64,000 nt of DNA from an uncultured Alphaproteobacteria bacterium (GTDB lineage Bacteria; Pseudomonadota; Alphaproteobacteria; HIMB59; GCA-002718135): contig CACMJS010000001.1 of NCBI GenBank assembly GCA_902614085.1, positions 124,001 through 188,000 on the forward strand. The letters are read 5' to 3'. A program made the translations under genes and the position numbers. Below the pieces are notes generated by a model. That model had not been told where the DNA came from. It saw only the letters and a program-made list of their open reading frames with translations, and did no database searches. This document shows, piece by piece, positions 45,119 through 53,167 of this stretch (position 1 is its first letter; the number at the start of each line of letters is the position of its first letter).

Positions 45119-46030
45119 ATGGAAGCAAGAATAAACAGAAGAAGCTTTGTTTTTGGCGCAAGTTGCTCTTTATGTGGTTCGATGATTTTACCCTCTTGTA
45201 CACAAGTACCATTAACAAATCGAAGTCAGTTAAATTTATATGATAGCAATCTACCTATAATTTTAATGGGAGGTGGTGTTCTTGGTACTCCAAAAATTTA
45301 TCCCAATGAAAGATCTCTAAATCAAGAAGTTGAGAAAACATATTCAAGATTTTTATCAAAAGCTAAAGAAGATAAAATTTTATTAGATAACACAGATGAA
45401 TCTAAAAAAATTGAAGAAATTGGAAAAGAAATTTATACCTCTCTAGATACATTTTATATTAATAAGCGTGAAAAAAATCCTGTAGAAAATTTTAATTGGC
45501 AATTTGCTCTAATTGAATCTGATACAAAAAATGCATGGTGTATGCCTGGTGGAAAAATTGCTTTCTACACTGGTATACTTCCTGTTTGTAAAAATGATGA
45601 TGGAATTGCAGCAGTCATGGGACATGAAATTGCGCATGCATTTGCTAGACACACTGTTGAAAAATTAACTCAAGCATCTATGATGCAAATGGCAACAATT
45701 GGAATATCGCGAAGTAAATACGCTGAACTTTTAAATAAATCTTTCAGAGTTGGTAACGTAGGTGGTAATGTTTACAACTCAGTAGTTAAGTATGGAATTT
45801 TTCTCCCATTTAGTAGAAAAATGGAAAGTGAAGCTGATTATTTAGGTATGGGATTTATGAATCTTGCTGGATTTAACATTAAAGAGCCTGCTAAGCTATG
45901 GCAAAGAATGATGGCAGGTCAGGAAGGAAGAGTGCCTGAATTTATGGGATCACATCCAAGTCCTGATAATAGATCTAAAAAGTTTCTTGAATGGGAAAGT
46001 GAAATTATTGATAAATTTCCTCAAGTTTAA
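45119..46030 (+). CDS. M48-family metallopeptidase, exported lipoprotein-like
   Basis: 303 residues. The N-terminus has twin arginines ('INRRSFVFGAS') and a lipobox-like 'ILPSC', so it may be a Tat-exported lipoprotein. 'VMGHEIAHAFARHTVEK' contains the HExxH zinc site and 'ESEADYLGMGFMNLAG' (parts: ESEADYLGM) the third ligand, as in LoiP/BepA-type envelope quality-control proteases. It diverges from add by 29 nt and precedes fbpC by 21 nt. Confidence 0.88.
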   Translation: MEARINRRSFVFGASCSLCGSMILPSCTQVPLTNRSQLNLYDSNLPIILMGGGVLGTPKIYPNERSLNQEVEKTYSRFLSKAKEDKILLDNTDESKKIEEIGKEIYTSLDTFYINKREKNPVENFNWQFALIESDTKNAWCMPGGKIAFYTGILPVCKNDDGIAAVMGHEIAHAFARHTVEKLTQASMMQMATIGISRSKYAELLNKSFRVGNVGGNVYNSVVKYGIFLPFSRKMESEADYLGMGFMNLAGFNIKEPAKLWQRMMAGQEGRVPEFMGSHPSPDNRSKKFLEWESEIIDKFPQV

Positions 46031-46051
46031 TTTTAGTGTAATAGGTATTTT

Positions 46052-47098
46052 ATGTTAGCAGTTGAAGTTCAAAATCTTACACACTCAATTAATAATAAAA
46101 AAATTTTAAATAATATTAATTTTAATTTAAATAAAGATAGTATCTCGTGCATTTTGGGACCATCTGGAAGTGGCAAAACTACATTACTAAAACTTATTGC
46201 AGGACTTGGAAAAGTACAATCTGGTAAAATCTTAATCAATGGTGAAGAAGTTAGTAGCGCAAATAAACATTTACCAACTGAAAAGAGAAAAATTGGCTTC
46301 TTGTTTCAGGACTATGCTTTGTTTCCACACTTAACAGTAAAACAAAATTTAGAATATCCAATTAATTATAAGAATTCAGAATATAAAATTGAAGATATTA
46401 TTGATTTAATAAAACTTCCAAACTCTTTGAATAAATTTCCTCATGAATTGAGCGGAGGTGAACAACAAAGAGTTGCATTAGCAAGATCAATAATTTCTCA
46501 ACCAGATTTACTACTTTTAGATGAGCCATTCTCTAGTCTTGACTTAAATCTTCGAGAAGAAGTGCGTGATGAAACATTACATTTATTACAAAAATCAAAT
46601 ATCTCCGTAATCATTGTTACCCATGATCCTTTTGAAGCAATGTTTATTTCTAATCAGATAAATATTATGGATACATCAGGGTATATTATTCAGTCAGGAA
46701 GTCCCGCTGAATTATATAAAAATCCAAAGAATTCTTATGTGACTGAATTTTTTGGAGAAACAAATAGATTTAATGGAATAGTGAGTAATTCTTTTGTGCA
46801 AACTCCAGTTGGAAAAATAAAAGCACCTAATGAATTTGAAAACAAGAATGTTGAAGTGCATGTAAGGCCACAAGGTATTAAACTAAAACAGCAGCCAACA
46901 CCCGTTAATGGTATCAAAGGTACCGTCATGGCTTCAAAATTAATGGGATCCTTTAGTTTTATTCATTTGTCAGTGCTCAATGATAATAATGAGGTCGTCC
47001 ATGTACACAGTCATATGCCTCCCGAATTTAACCCTCAGCAATCATCAGCAGTAGAAATTGAAATAGATCAATCTCAAGCTTTTATTTTTAAAAATTAA
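46052..47098 (+). CDS. fbpC: Ferric iron ABC transporter ATPase FbpC
   Basis: 348 residues. Walker A 'GPSGSGKTT' (~residue 34), signature 'LSGGEQQRVALARS', Walker B 'LLLDEPFSSLD', plus a C-terminal TOBE-like regulatory region with 'VHVRPQGIKL'. This is the FbpC/PotA-type ATPase. It is encoded on the plus strand, convergent with fbpB (4-nt overlap), an unusual split of the fbpABC operon. Confidence 0.9.
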   Translation: MLAVEVQNLTHSINNKKILNNINFNLNKDSISCILGPSGSGKTTLLKLIAGLGKVQSGKILINGEEVSSANKHLPTEKRKIGFLFQDYALFPHLTVKQNLEYPINYKNSEYKIEDIIDLIKLPNSLNKFPHELSGGEQQRVALARSIISQPDLLLLDEPFSSLDLNLREEVRDETLHLLQKSNISVIIVTHDPFEAMFISNQINIMDTSGYIIQSGSPAELYKNPKNSYVTEFFGETNRFNGIVSNSFVQTPVGKIKAPNEFENKNVEVHVRPQGIKLKQQPTPVNGIKGTVMASKLMGSFSFIHLSVLNDNNEVVHVHSHMPPEFNPQQSSAVEIEIDQSQAFIFKN

Positions 47099-48726
47099 TT
47101 ACTTTCTTTTTTTTGTGAAACTCTTTGAAGTGTAGAGTTTAAAAATATAACTGGTCCGAGACCAACAACAATAATTATTAATGCGGCAAATGAAGATTCT
47201 TGTAAAAGCTCGTCTGATGCGTATTGATAAACATACGTAGCTAAAGTTTCAAAATTAAATGGACGTAGTAAAAGGGTGATGGGAAGCTCTTTTAAAATAT
47301 CAACGAATACAAGTATTCCACCAATTAAAATATTAGTATAAATTAACGGTAAAACAATTACTCTAATTGTGTTTAAGAATCCTTTTCCCATTGTTTGTGA
47401 GGCATCTACGGCGTTTGGGTGAACTTTTAATATTCCAGATCTAAGTGCTGCATTTCCAACTGCTAAAAATCTTGTTGTATACGCAAAAATTAAAACTAAA
47501 AAACCACCTGCAACATAACTAATTTCAAAATTAATAATGCTGTTTAGCCAGCCAAAAAATATTACAATTCCTACTGCTAGAATTGTACCTGGCAATGCAT
47601 AACCACACGACGCAACAAATATTAGTCCTTTTTGAAAAGTATTTGATCTGTAATTAGATACAATAATTAAAATTATAGAAACCAACATTACTGTTACAGC
47701 TCCACCAAGAGCTAAGGAAATACTAGTTGTAGCCGCAAAAGTAACCTCACTAAAATTAATTATAGAAAATCCATTTAGTACAAAATTAAGAAGAATAATG
47801 ACTGGAATAATAAAACCTAGAGTTATTGGAAGTAAACATATGATAAAACAAATTAATTTACCTGAAAAAGTTATTGTTTCAGATTGTAACATATTTTGAC
47901 CACTACTTTTTTCAAAAAATCTTTGTCGGCGTCTAGCGAGATATTCAATGGTTAAAAGAACAACAACAAATATAAAAAGAACTGAAGATATCTGTGAGGC
48001 ACCAGAAAGACTATTCATACCCAACCAAACATTAAAAACACCAAGTGTTAATGTTTCTAAAGCAAAATAATCAACTGTTCCAAAATCTGAAATTGTTTCC
48101 ATTAATACCAATGCTAAACCAGCAAATATCCCTGGTCTTGCAAGTGGTAGGGCAACTGAAAAAAAACTATTACGTCCATAAATCAAACTTGTTTGGTAGA
48201 ACGATAATGGCACAGTTAAGAATGATGCTCTCGTCATCATATAAATGTAAGGATACAACACGCATGACATAACTAATATGGCACCACCCATGGAACGAAT
48301 TTCAGGAAACCAATAATCATTTGGTGAGCTCCAATTAAAAATTTCTCTTAAAAATTTTTGAAGTGGTCCAGCATATTCTAAAAAGTCTGTGTAGGTATAA
48401 GCTATTATATACGCAGGTACTGCAGCCGGTAATAATAAAGCCCATTCAAAAAATTTTTTTCCTAAGAAATTATATCTAGTTACAACCCATGCAGAAGAGA
48501 CACCAAAAATTATACTTAGCATACCAACACCTATCATCAGGACAATCGTATTATATACATATCTTGGAAGTACAGTTGAGAAGAGATGAGGCCAAAGACT
48601 GGTATCCCCTAAAAATGCGGAGTAAAAAATAGCAACTATTGGACTTATAATAAATAAAGCAAGTAAAGTTGCCAGTGTTGATGAACTATTCCAATTGTAC
48701 AAATTCACTTGTTTATAAACTACCAA
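47095..48726 (-). CDS. fbpB: Ferric iron ABC transporter permease FbpB
   Basis: 543 residues and about 12 helices in two homologous permease halves, as for FbpB/ThiP-like fused permeases. EAA loops: 'SLIYGRNSFFSVALPLARPGI' (parts: YGRNSFFSVALPLARPG) and 'ASQTMGKGFLNTIRVIVLPLIYTN' (parts: SQTMGKGFLNTIRVIVLPL). It carries Fe3+ released by FbpA. It overlaps fbpA by 7 nt upstream. Confidence 0.92.
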   Translation of the reverse strand: MVVYKQVNLYNWNSSSTLATLLALFIISPIVAIFYSAFLGDTSLWPHLFSTVLPRYVYNTIVLMIGVGMLSIIFGVSSAWVVTRYNFLGKKFFEWALLLPAAVPAYIIAYTYTDFLEYAGPLQKFLREIFNWSSPNDYWFPEIRSMGGAILVMSCVLYPYIYMMTRASFLTVPLSFYQTSLIYGRNSFFSVALPLARPGIFAGLALVLMETISDFGTVDYFALETLTLGVFNVWLGMNSLSGASQISSVLFIFVVVLLTIEYLARRRQRFFEKSSGQNMLQSETITFSGKLICFIICLLPITLGFIIPVIILLNFVLNGFSIINFSEVTFAATTSISLALGGAVTVMLVSIILIIVSNYRSNTFQKGLIFVASCGYALPGTILAVGIVIFFGWLNSIINFEISYVAGGFLVLIFAYTTRFLAVGNAALRSGILKVHPNAVDASQTMGKGFLNTIRVIVLPLIYTNILIGGILVFVDILKELPITLLLRPFNFETLATYVYQYASDELLQESSFAALIIIVVGLGPVIFLNSTLQRVSQKKESN

Positions 48727-49739
48727 CCTACTCGATCAATTATCTTTTGTGCCTCTGGAGCTAATTCTGCTATTTTGATAATTGGAAGGGTGTCTTCACG
48801 AAAACTGCCCCAGCTTTTTAACTCGTCTCCAGGTTCTATTTTAAGATTTGCAGGATATTCGAAATTTATTTCACCATAAAGTTTTTGTGCTTTTTCACTT
48901 GTTAAAAATTCTAAAAGTTTTTGAGCTTCTTCTTTATTCTTTGAAAATTTTGCTATTCCACCCCCTGATATATTAACATGAGCACCTCTATCACCTTCAG
49001 CTTGGTTAGGAAAAACCAATCTAACACTTTCAGCCCATTTTCTTTGCTCAGGATCTTCTGAGAATTTAAGTTTTCCAAAATAATAATTATTAATTAAAGC
49101 AATTTCGCACTCACCTTCATGGATTGCTTTAACTTGAGCTCTATCATTTCCTTGTGGTCTTTTTGCAAAGTTAGCAACCATATCCTTTGCCCATTTTTCT
49201 GCTTTTTCTTCACCTAGTGCAGCTAAAACAGAAGCCATAATACCTCGATTATAAACATGGCTTCCAGGTCTTGAACAAATTTTTCCCTTCCATTTGGGAT
49301 CGGCTAATTCTTCAATTCTCGTTATGTCCCCATCTGCAATCTTTTCGTTATGGACTACGATAACTCTAGCTCTTTTGGATAATCCAAACCATGTATTATC
49401 AGGACTTCTTAAATAATTAGGAATATTATTTTGAAGTTTTTTTGAATCTATTGGTGCAAGAAGATCAAGATCATCATAAACATACAACCTTCCAATATCG
49501 ACAGTGAGTATAACGTCAGCTGGACTATTTTCACCCTCTGCTTTTAATCTTTGGGCAAGACCTTTTTTTGAGTAAACTACATTAGTTTTAATTCCAGTTT
49601 CTTGAGTAAATAATTCTAAAAAAGGGTTAATTAAAAAAGGTTGTCTATGAGAATAAATATTAAGCTCTTTAGCGTTAAGGTAAGGTGTTAAAATAAAGAC
49701 AACAAATACAAATAAAAGACGTAATAGATTAGTTCTCAT
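48720..49739 (-). CDS. fbpA: Ferric iron-binding periplasmic protein FbpA
   Basis: 339 residues with a signal peptide ending near 'YLNAKE' (~24). 'LNIYSHRQPFLINPFLELFTQETGI' (parts: NIYSHRQPFL, FTQETGI) and 'EIALINNYYFGKLKF' (parts: INNYYFG, the paired iron-binding tyrosines) identify FbpA. 'NISGGGIAKFSKNKEEA' is also typical. It captures Fe3+ for FbpB/FbpC. It overlaps the sterol-desaturase-like gene by 11 nt, so these are co-transcribed. Confidence 0.93.
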   Translation of the reverse strand: MRTNLLRLLFVFVVFILTPYLNAKELNIYSHRQPFLINPFLELFTQETGIKTNVVYSKKGLAQRLKAEGENSPADVILTVDIGRLYVYDDLDLLAPIDSKKLQNNIPNYLRSPDNTWFGLSKRARVIVVHNEKIADGDITRIEELADPKWKGKICSRPGSHVYNRGIMASVLAALGEEKAEKWAKDMVANFAKRPQGNDRAQVKAIHEGECEIALINNYYFGKLKFSEDPEQRKWAESVRLVFPNQAEGDRGAHVNISGGGIAKFSKNKEEAQKLLEFLTSEKAQKLYGEINFEYPANLKIEPGDELKSWGSFREDTLPIIKIAELAPEAQKIIDRVGW

Positions 49740-50739
49740 TTAATGATCTCCATTTTAAGTTAATTGAATAAATTTTATTTTTAATTTTGAGAAATTTTTT
49801 AAAAAAATAATTTTTAATTTCTACAAAAGGGTTGATATATAAATATTTTAGATCATGACTTTCATCTTTTTGATTTTTTTCGATTCCTAATTCAAGTGTA
49901 TCAAACTCAACAGAATGATGTAAAGATCCAAACACCCAATCCCATACAGCAAGTGCTGCTCCAAAATTTTTATCATGATGCTCTCTTGCAATCGAATGAT
50001 GAAGTTGATGTTGTGCTGGTGAAATAAAAATATATTCTACCCACTTCCAATATCTGATACCAACATGGGAATGACGTAAATTAGAGCCAAGAATATTAAA
50101 AAGAAAAACAAATATATTTACACCTAATACAGTGTACAAACTTACGGTATTTCCAAAAAGAAATATAAATGAGGATATGCTGATAGCTTGAGTAACTGAA
50201 CTTCTGAGTGAAAATATAATTCCTTCTAAAGGATGTGTTCTAAAAACTGTCATTGGTGTCAGCACTGTTGCTGAGTGGTGTACTTTATGTAGCGACCATA
50301 AAATTGGCCACTTATGCATAAAGCGATGAATGATATATTTACTAAAATCATCAATTAAGAATTGGAAGGTAGTAAAAGATATAATTACAATTATTGGCAA
50401 TGTGCTATTGAACATTCCAACACTTAACCAATCAATTGTATGGAAATAGAAATAAAGTGCTGTTGCAATGGTTAATTGTGTAATTAAAAATGGTGACACA
50501 GTCATCATAATCAATTGATTGATTAAAAACACTTTGTAGTCTGACTTTGCTGACTTTGAAAAAAATATCTTTTTATCGAAAATTTTTTTTATTGCGCCTA
50601 CGAACGAATATTTTTTGTTTAAAATAAACCACACAAATGCAATAGCTATTGATATTGCAATATAAGCAATAAAAATTCTCTTTTTAGGATCAATAAATTG
50701 ATTACCTATGTTTGATATATATTCTATTAATATTTCCAT
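49729..50739 (-). CDS. Sterol desaturase / fatty acid hydroxylase family membrane protein
   Basis: 336 residues, 4-5 helices. Three histidine clusters of a di-iron oxygenase: 'IHRFMHKW', 'LHKVHHSATVL' and 'QLHHSIAREHHDKNFG' (with the preceding 'RHSHVG'). Such proteins hydroxylate or desaturate lipids. The overlap with fbpA suggests that it shares iron-dependent expression; an iron enzyme beside its iron importer makes sense but is inference. The substrate is unknown. Confidence 0.88.
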   Translation of the reverse strand: MEILIEYISNIGNQFIDPKKRIFIAYIAISIAIAFVWFILNKKYSFVGAIKKIFDKKIFFSKSAKSDYKVFLINQLIMMTVSPFLITQLTIATALYFYFHTIDWLSVGMFNSTLPIIVIISFTTFQFLIDDFSKYIIHRFMHKWPILWSLHKVHHSATVLTPMTVFRTHPLEGIIFSLRSSVTQAISISSFIFLFGNTVSLYTVLGVNIFVFLFNILGSNLRHSHVGIRYWKWVEYIFISPAQHQLHHSIAREHHDKNFGAALAVWDWVFGSLHHSVEFDTLELGIEKNQKDESHDLKYLYINPFVEIKNYFFKKFLKIKNKIYSINLKWRSLNEN

Positions 50740-50751
50740 TCCAATTTAGTA

Positions 50752-50776
50752 AGTGTGGCTTAAATTAAGCCACACT
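50752..50776 (-). terminator. Strong palindromic hairpin between DUF4856 gene and sterol-desaturase operon
   Basis: AGTGTGGCTT (50752-50761) is perfectly complementary to AAGCCACACT (50767-50776) around 5 bases. On the minus strand it follows the DUF4856 stop by 13 nt. There is no long T-run after it, so it may be a weak terminator or mRNA-stabilising structure. Confidence 0.6.
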
Positions 50777-50789
50777 AATTGTATATAAT

Positions 50790-52169
50790 TTAGTCGTTCT
50801 CTGCTGAGTCAGAGCTACCCATTGAACCAGCTAGCTCTTCCATTGCAGCTAATTGATCATTATTTCTTGCAGTAACTCCAAATTCATCAACCATTAGTTT
50901 TTGAATTTTTAGCATGTGAAGTTTAAATTCACTCCACTCTTGAGCCTGATCTTTTATAAAATTACCACTTGAATCTACTCCAACAACTTGAGATGCATTT
51001 AATAGAACGGGACCAAAACCCATCATACGGTTCATTTTAACTGCTGTTTCACCCAAGTCACTTGGTCCACATTGTAAAGCTAAAGCAAAACCTTTAAGTT
51101 CTCCCCAATGCTTAGCATATTTTCTGAAAGCATCAGTTGTATCTCCGTTAGCATCCATAATAGTTTCAAGTGCAACTATATCTTTATATGTTGAGCCTGC
51201 ATATTTGAAGACTGACTCTGCGATTACCTTTTGCCAGTTATCTACAATTATATCTCTTGCTGCTAACATTTCGGTTCTTTCAGAGAAATTTAAATTTCTA
51301 CCGCCAGCATCTCTGATAACCTTACGTCCATCAATAAATGCTTGGTTAATTGTTGCTAGATAATCAGTTTTACCACCTTTATCATAACTTGAAGCGTAGT
51401 AAGCATGAGCAAATAACATCTCAGAATATAAATCCACAACACCATCACCATTGTAATCAGCTGCAGCTAAATCTTTCATTTTAGCAACATTATAATTTTG
51501 TTCTGCTGTTAATGTTAAAGAGTGTGCCGGAGCACCCCAATATCCAAATGCTTCATCCCAACTATGCTCTTTTCCAGTATAGTATGCTCCATCCTTGTAA
51601 GGTTTGTTATTTGGTTTTTGACCAATTTCCATTTTACTTCCAAGATAGTTATTTACAGCTTGGTTATAAAAAACAGCACCCATAGCAAACTTAGAAATTA
51701 ATTGGGTGTAATCAAATCCTGTAGAAGGATCAAAATCACCACCATTTTCACTAGCCTTTTGCATCATATGCTCTAAAGCTTCAGGACCAGTTAGGTTGCC
51801 CCATCCAGGAATATAACCTTTGTACATTTTGCCAGATAAATTTCCACTGCCTATCTCTGCAACCATAGTTTGCATTACTGGAAAACCATCTTTTGATTTT
51901 GGGGCAATAATCTCTAAACCATCTTCCCCATTGTAATAGGCCATCATTTTTTCTAGATCACCAGTTTTAACAAGTTTCTTCAAACTATCATGTAAAACTT
52001 GCCTTGCCATTTGACCTGTATATTTTACTGAATTTGTTTCATCCCCTTCATAACCTTTTAGAGTAATTGGATATGGACCATAAATCTCTGGGCCATGACC
52101 ATCTGCAAAAGATTTAGAAAAGCTAAATGAGAAAACTAATGCACTAGCAATCACTAATATTTTTTTCAT
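50790..52169 (-). CDS. Periplasmic DUF4856-family protein
   Basis: 459 residues with signal peptide 'MKKILVIASALVFSFSFSKSFA' (parts: VIASALVFSFS, SKSFA). 'KHWGELKGFALALQ' and 'QVLHDSLKKLV' are DUF4856 hallmarks; 'ADYNGDGVVDLYSE' looks like an EF-hand/dockerin-type calcium loop (D-x-N-x-D-x-x-x-D). A C-terminal acidic stretch ends the protein. DUF4856 proteins have no firm function; some occur near iron-uptake genes and imelysins, and here fbpAB lies downstream in the same direction. A long structured leader precedes it. Confidence 0.78.
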   Translation of the reverse strand: MKKILVIASALVFSFSFSKSFADGHGPEIYGPYPITLKGYEGDETNSVKYTGQMARQVLHDSLKKLVKTGDLEKMMAYYNGEDGLEIIAPKSKDGFPVMQTMVAEIGSGNLSGKMYKGYIPGWGNLTGPEALEHMMQKASENGGDFDPSTGFDYTQLISKFAMGAVFYNQAVNNYLGSKMEIGQKPNNKPYKDGAYYTGKEHSWDEAFGYWGAPAHSLTLTAEQNYNVAKMKDLAAADYNGDGVVDLYSEMLFAHAYYASSYDKGGKTDYLATINQAFIDGRKVIRDAGGRNLNFSERTEMLAARDIIVDNWQKVIAESVFKYAGSTYKDIVALETIMDANGDTTDAFRKYAKHWGELKGFALALQCGPSDLGETAVKMNRMMGFGPVLLNASQVVGVDSSGNFIKDQAQEWSEFKLHMLKIQKLMVDEFGVTARNNDQLAAMEELAGSMGSSDSAEND

Positions 52170-52208
52170 ATTTTTTTTCCTTAATTATTAATTTCTTAGT
52201 TTATGGTT

Positions 52209-52277
52209 GTGGAGATAAGTAAAAACCTGTTAGGTTAAGATGCGCTTTTACCCTTAAAATAGATTACTTATCTCCAC
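52209..52277 (-). promoter_or_regulatory. Structured 5' leader of the DUF4856 gene (possible three-way junction)
   Basis: GTGGAGATAAGTAA (52209-52222) pairs perfectly with TTACTTATCTCCAC (52264-52277). Inside the 41-nt loop are two smaller stems: AACCT/AGGTT (52224-52228, 52232-52236) and TTAAG/CTTAA (52235-52239, 52253-52257), sharing two bases. On the minus strand it lies 40 nt before the DUF4856 ATG. There is no T-run after either arm, so it is not a simple terminator; a cis-regulatory RNA is plausible. Confidence 0.55.
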
Positions 52278-52370
52278 GTCCTATTACTAAGGATCTAGAA
52301 GCTTTTTATAATATTATTAAAGGCATAATTTTTTATTTTAATTGACTAGTTTTTTTGGGAAAAATTATCT

Positions 52371-52400
52371 GTTTTTAGAGTTATTCTAATTTAAAGAAAT
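52371..52400. repeat. 30-bp direct repeat, first copy
   Basis: Begins GTTTTTAGAG and matches 52555-52584 at 26 of 30 bases (four substitutions). The copies are 184 bp apart in the same orientation. The second inverted repeat lies between them. Meaning unknown. Confidence 0.6.
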
Positions 52401-52409
52401 TTTGAAGTA

Positions 52410-52466
52410 GGTGGTTAATAATCGTAATATTAAATGTGAGTTATAATGTTATAAAAATTAACCACC
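52410..52466. repeat. Inverted repeat (10-bp arms)
   Basis: GGTGGTTAAT (52410-52419) and ATTAACCACC (52457-52466) are perfect complements around 37 bases. It could be the stem of a small RNA transcribed from the plus-strand promoter-like site at 52342, or a protein-binding dyad. Confidence 0.5.
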
Positions 52467-52554
52467 ATGGAACGGAAGTAGAGTTTTAATTAATAAAAAA
52501 AAAAATATTTTGTAAAAAAATTTTTTATTCAATATTTCGAAACAATTATGAAGT

Positions 52555-52584
52555 GTTTTTAGAACTATTCTAATTAAAAGGAAT
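52555..52584. repeat. 30-bp direct repeat, second copy
   Basis: Begins GTTTTTAGAA; pairs with the copy at 52371-52400. It ends 22 bp before the hsp20 terminator-like hairpin. Confidence 0.6.
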
Positions 52585-52605
52585 ATCACAAAAACTGAAT
52601 TGGTT

Positions 52606-52623
52606 GGGGCCACTTTGGGCCCC
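52606..52623 (-). terminator. G/C-rich hairpin after hsp20
   Basis: GGGGCC (52606-52611) pairs with GGCCCC (52618-52623) around ACTTTG. It is the most G/C-rich patch in the area and lies 10 nt after the hsp20 stop. The T-run on the minus strand is delayed (about 12 nt), so termination may be partial. Confidence 0.6.
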
Positions 52624-52632
52624 TATCCAAAA

Positions 52633-53070
52633 CTACTTTATTGAAATTAGTCTAGCTTTTTTTTCTTCTGGAATAATTCTCTCCAAATCAATCGCTAAAA
52701 GTCCATTCTTCAATTCAGCATCTTTAACTTTGATGTCTTCTGAAATTGTGAACGATCTTTCAAACTGTCTTGTTGAGATTCCTTTATGGATTACACCATT
52801 GCCATTTTCATTAACCACTTTTTCTTTAGGTTTATTTCTAACAGTTAGGTTGTTTTCTTTTAATTCAATCTCAATATCTTCTTTACTATATCCAGCGAGA
52901 GCAACTTCAATTTTATAGTTGTGCTCATCAACTCTATGAATATTGTAAGGTGGATAATTTGTATTGTATCGTTCCGTAGACTCCAACATTCTATCAAATT
53001 CATCAAAAATTGAGTCAAATCCAACAGAGAATGGTCTTAGAGAATTCCAAACGGATAGGTTTCTAGTCAT
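52633..53070 (-). CDS. Small heat-shock protein Hsp20/IbpA
   Basis: 145 residues from ATG 53070, chosen because GGAG lies 6 nt upstream and the product starts 'MTRNLSVWNSLRPFSVGFD', as in IbpA relatives ('FDRML' follows). The alpha-crystallin domain (~35-125) has 'YKIEVALAGYSKEDIEIELKE' (parts: VALAGYSKEDIEIE) and the closing 'LKNGLLAIDLER'. It binds unfolding proteins until DnaK/ClpB act. A textbook heat-shock promoter precedes it. Confidence 0.93.
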   Translation of the reverse strand: MTRNLSVWNSLRPFSVGFDSIFDEFDRMLESTERYNTNYPPYNIHRVDEHNYKIEVALAGYSKEDIEIELKENNLTVRNKPKEKVVNENGNGVIHKGISTRQFERSFTISEDIKVKDAELKNGLLAIDLERIIPEEKKARLISIK

Positions 53071-53133
53071 AATAACTCCTTTATTAAGCAAGTTTATTTT
53101 GCCCGCACCCACAATGGCATACAGACAATTATT

Positions 53134-53161
53134 ATGTGGGGATGATTGTGTTTAATTCAAG
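53134..53161 (-). promoter_or_regulatory. Sigma-32 (RpoH) promoter of hsp20
   Basis: On the minus strand CTTGAA (53161-53156), a 14-base spacer, then CCCCACAT (53141-53134): a near-consensus heat-shock -35/-10 pair. A start near 53127 would give a ~57-nt leader before ATG 53070. The short leader holds a weak GCC/GGC stem and could also act as an RNA thermometer, but I see no clear ROSE-type pairing over the GGAG. Confidence 0.85.
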
Positions 53162-53167
53162 TCTTTG

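Larger units (their letters stand above)
52170..52632. other. 463-bp intergenic region with hairpins and direct repeats
   Basis: This is the longest stretch without a protein gene in the window. I see a 14-bp inverted repeat at 52209-52277, a 10-bp inverted repeat at 52410-52466, a 30-bp direct repeat (52371-52400 and 52555-52584) and the hsp20 end hairpin at 52606-52623. A possible plus-strand promoter (TTGACT 52342-52347, TTATCT 17 bp later) could drive a small RNA from about 52375. No coding frame is supported. Confidence 0.6.

Noticed and set aside
44109-45218. Longer adenosine deaminase starting at 45218
   Set aside because: The extra 43 residues have no family match and would overlap the start of the divergent M48 gene by about 100 nt.
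52209-52466. CRISPR array in the 52.2-52.6 kb gap
   Set aside because: Only single inverted repeats and one pair of direct repeats are present, without regular spacers or cas genes.
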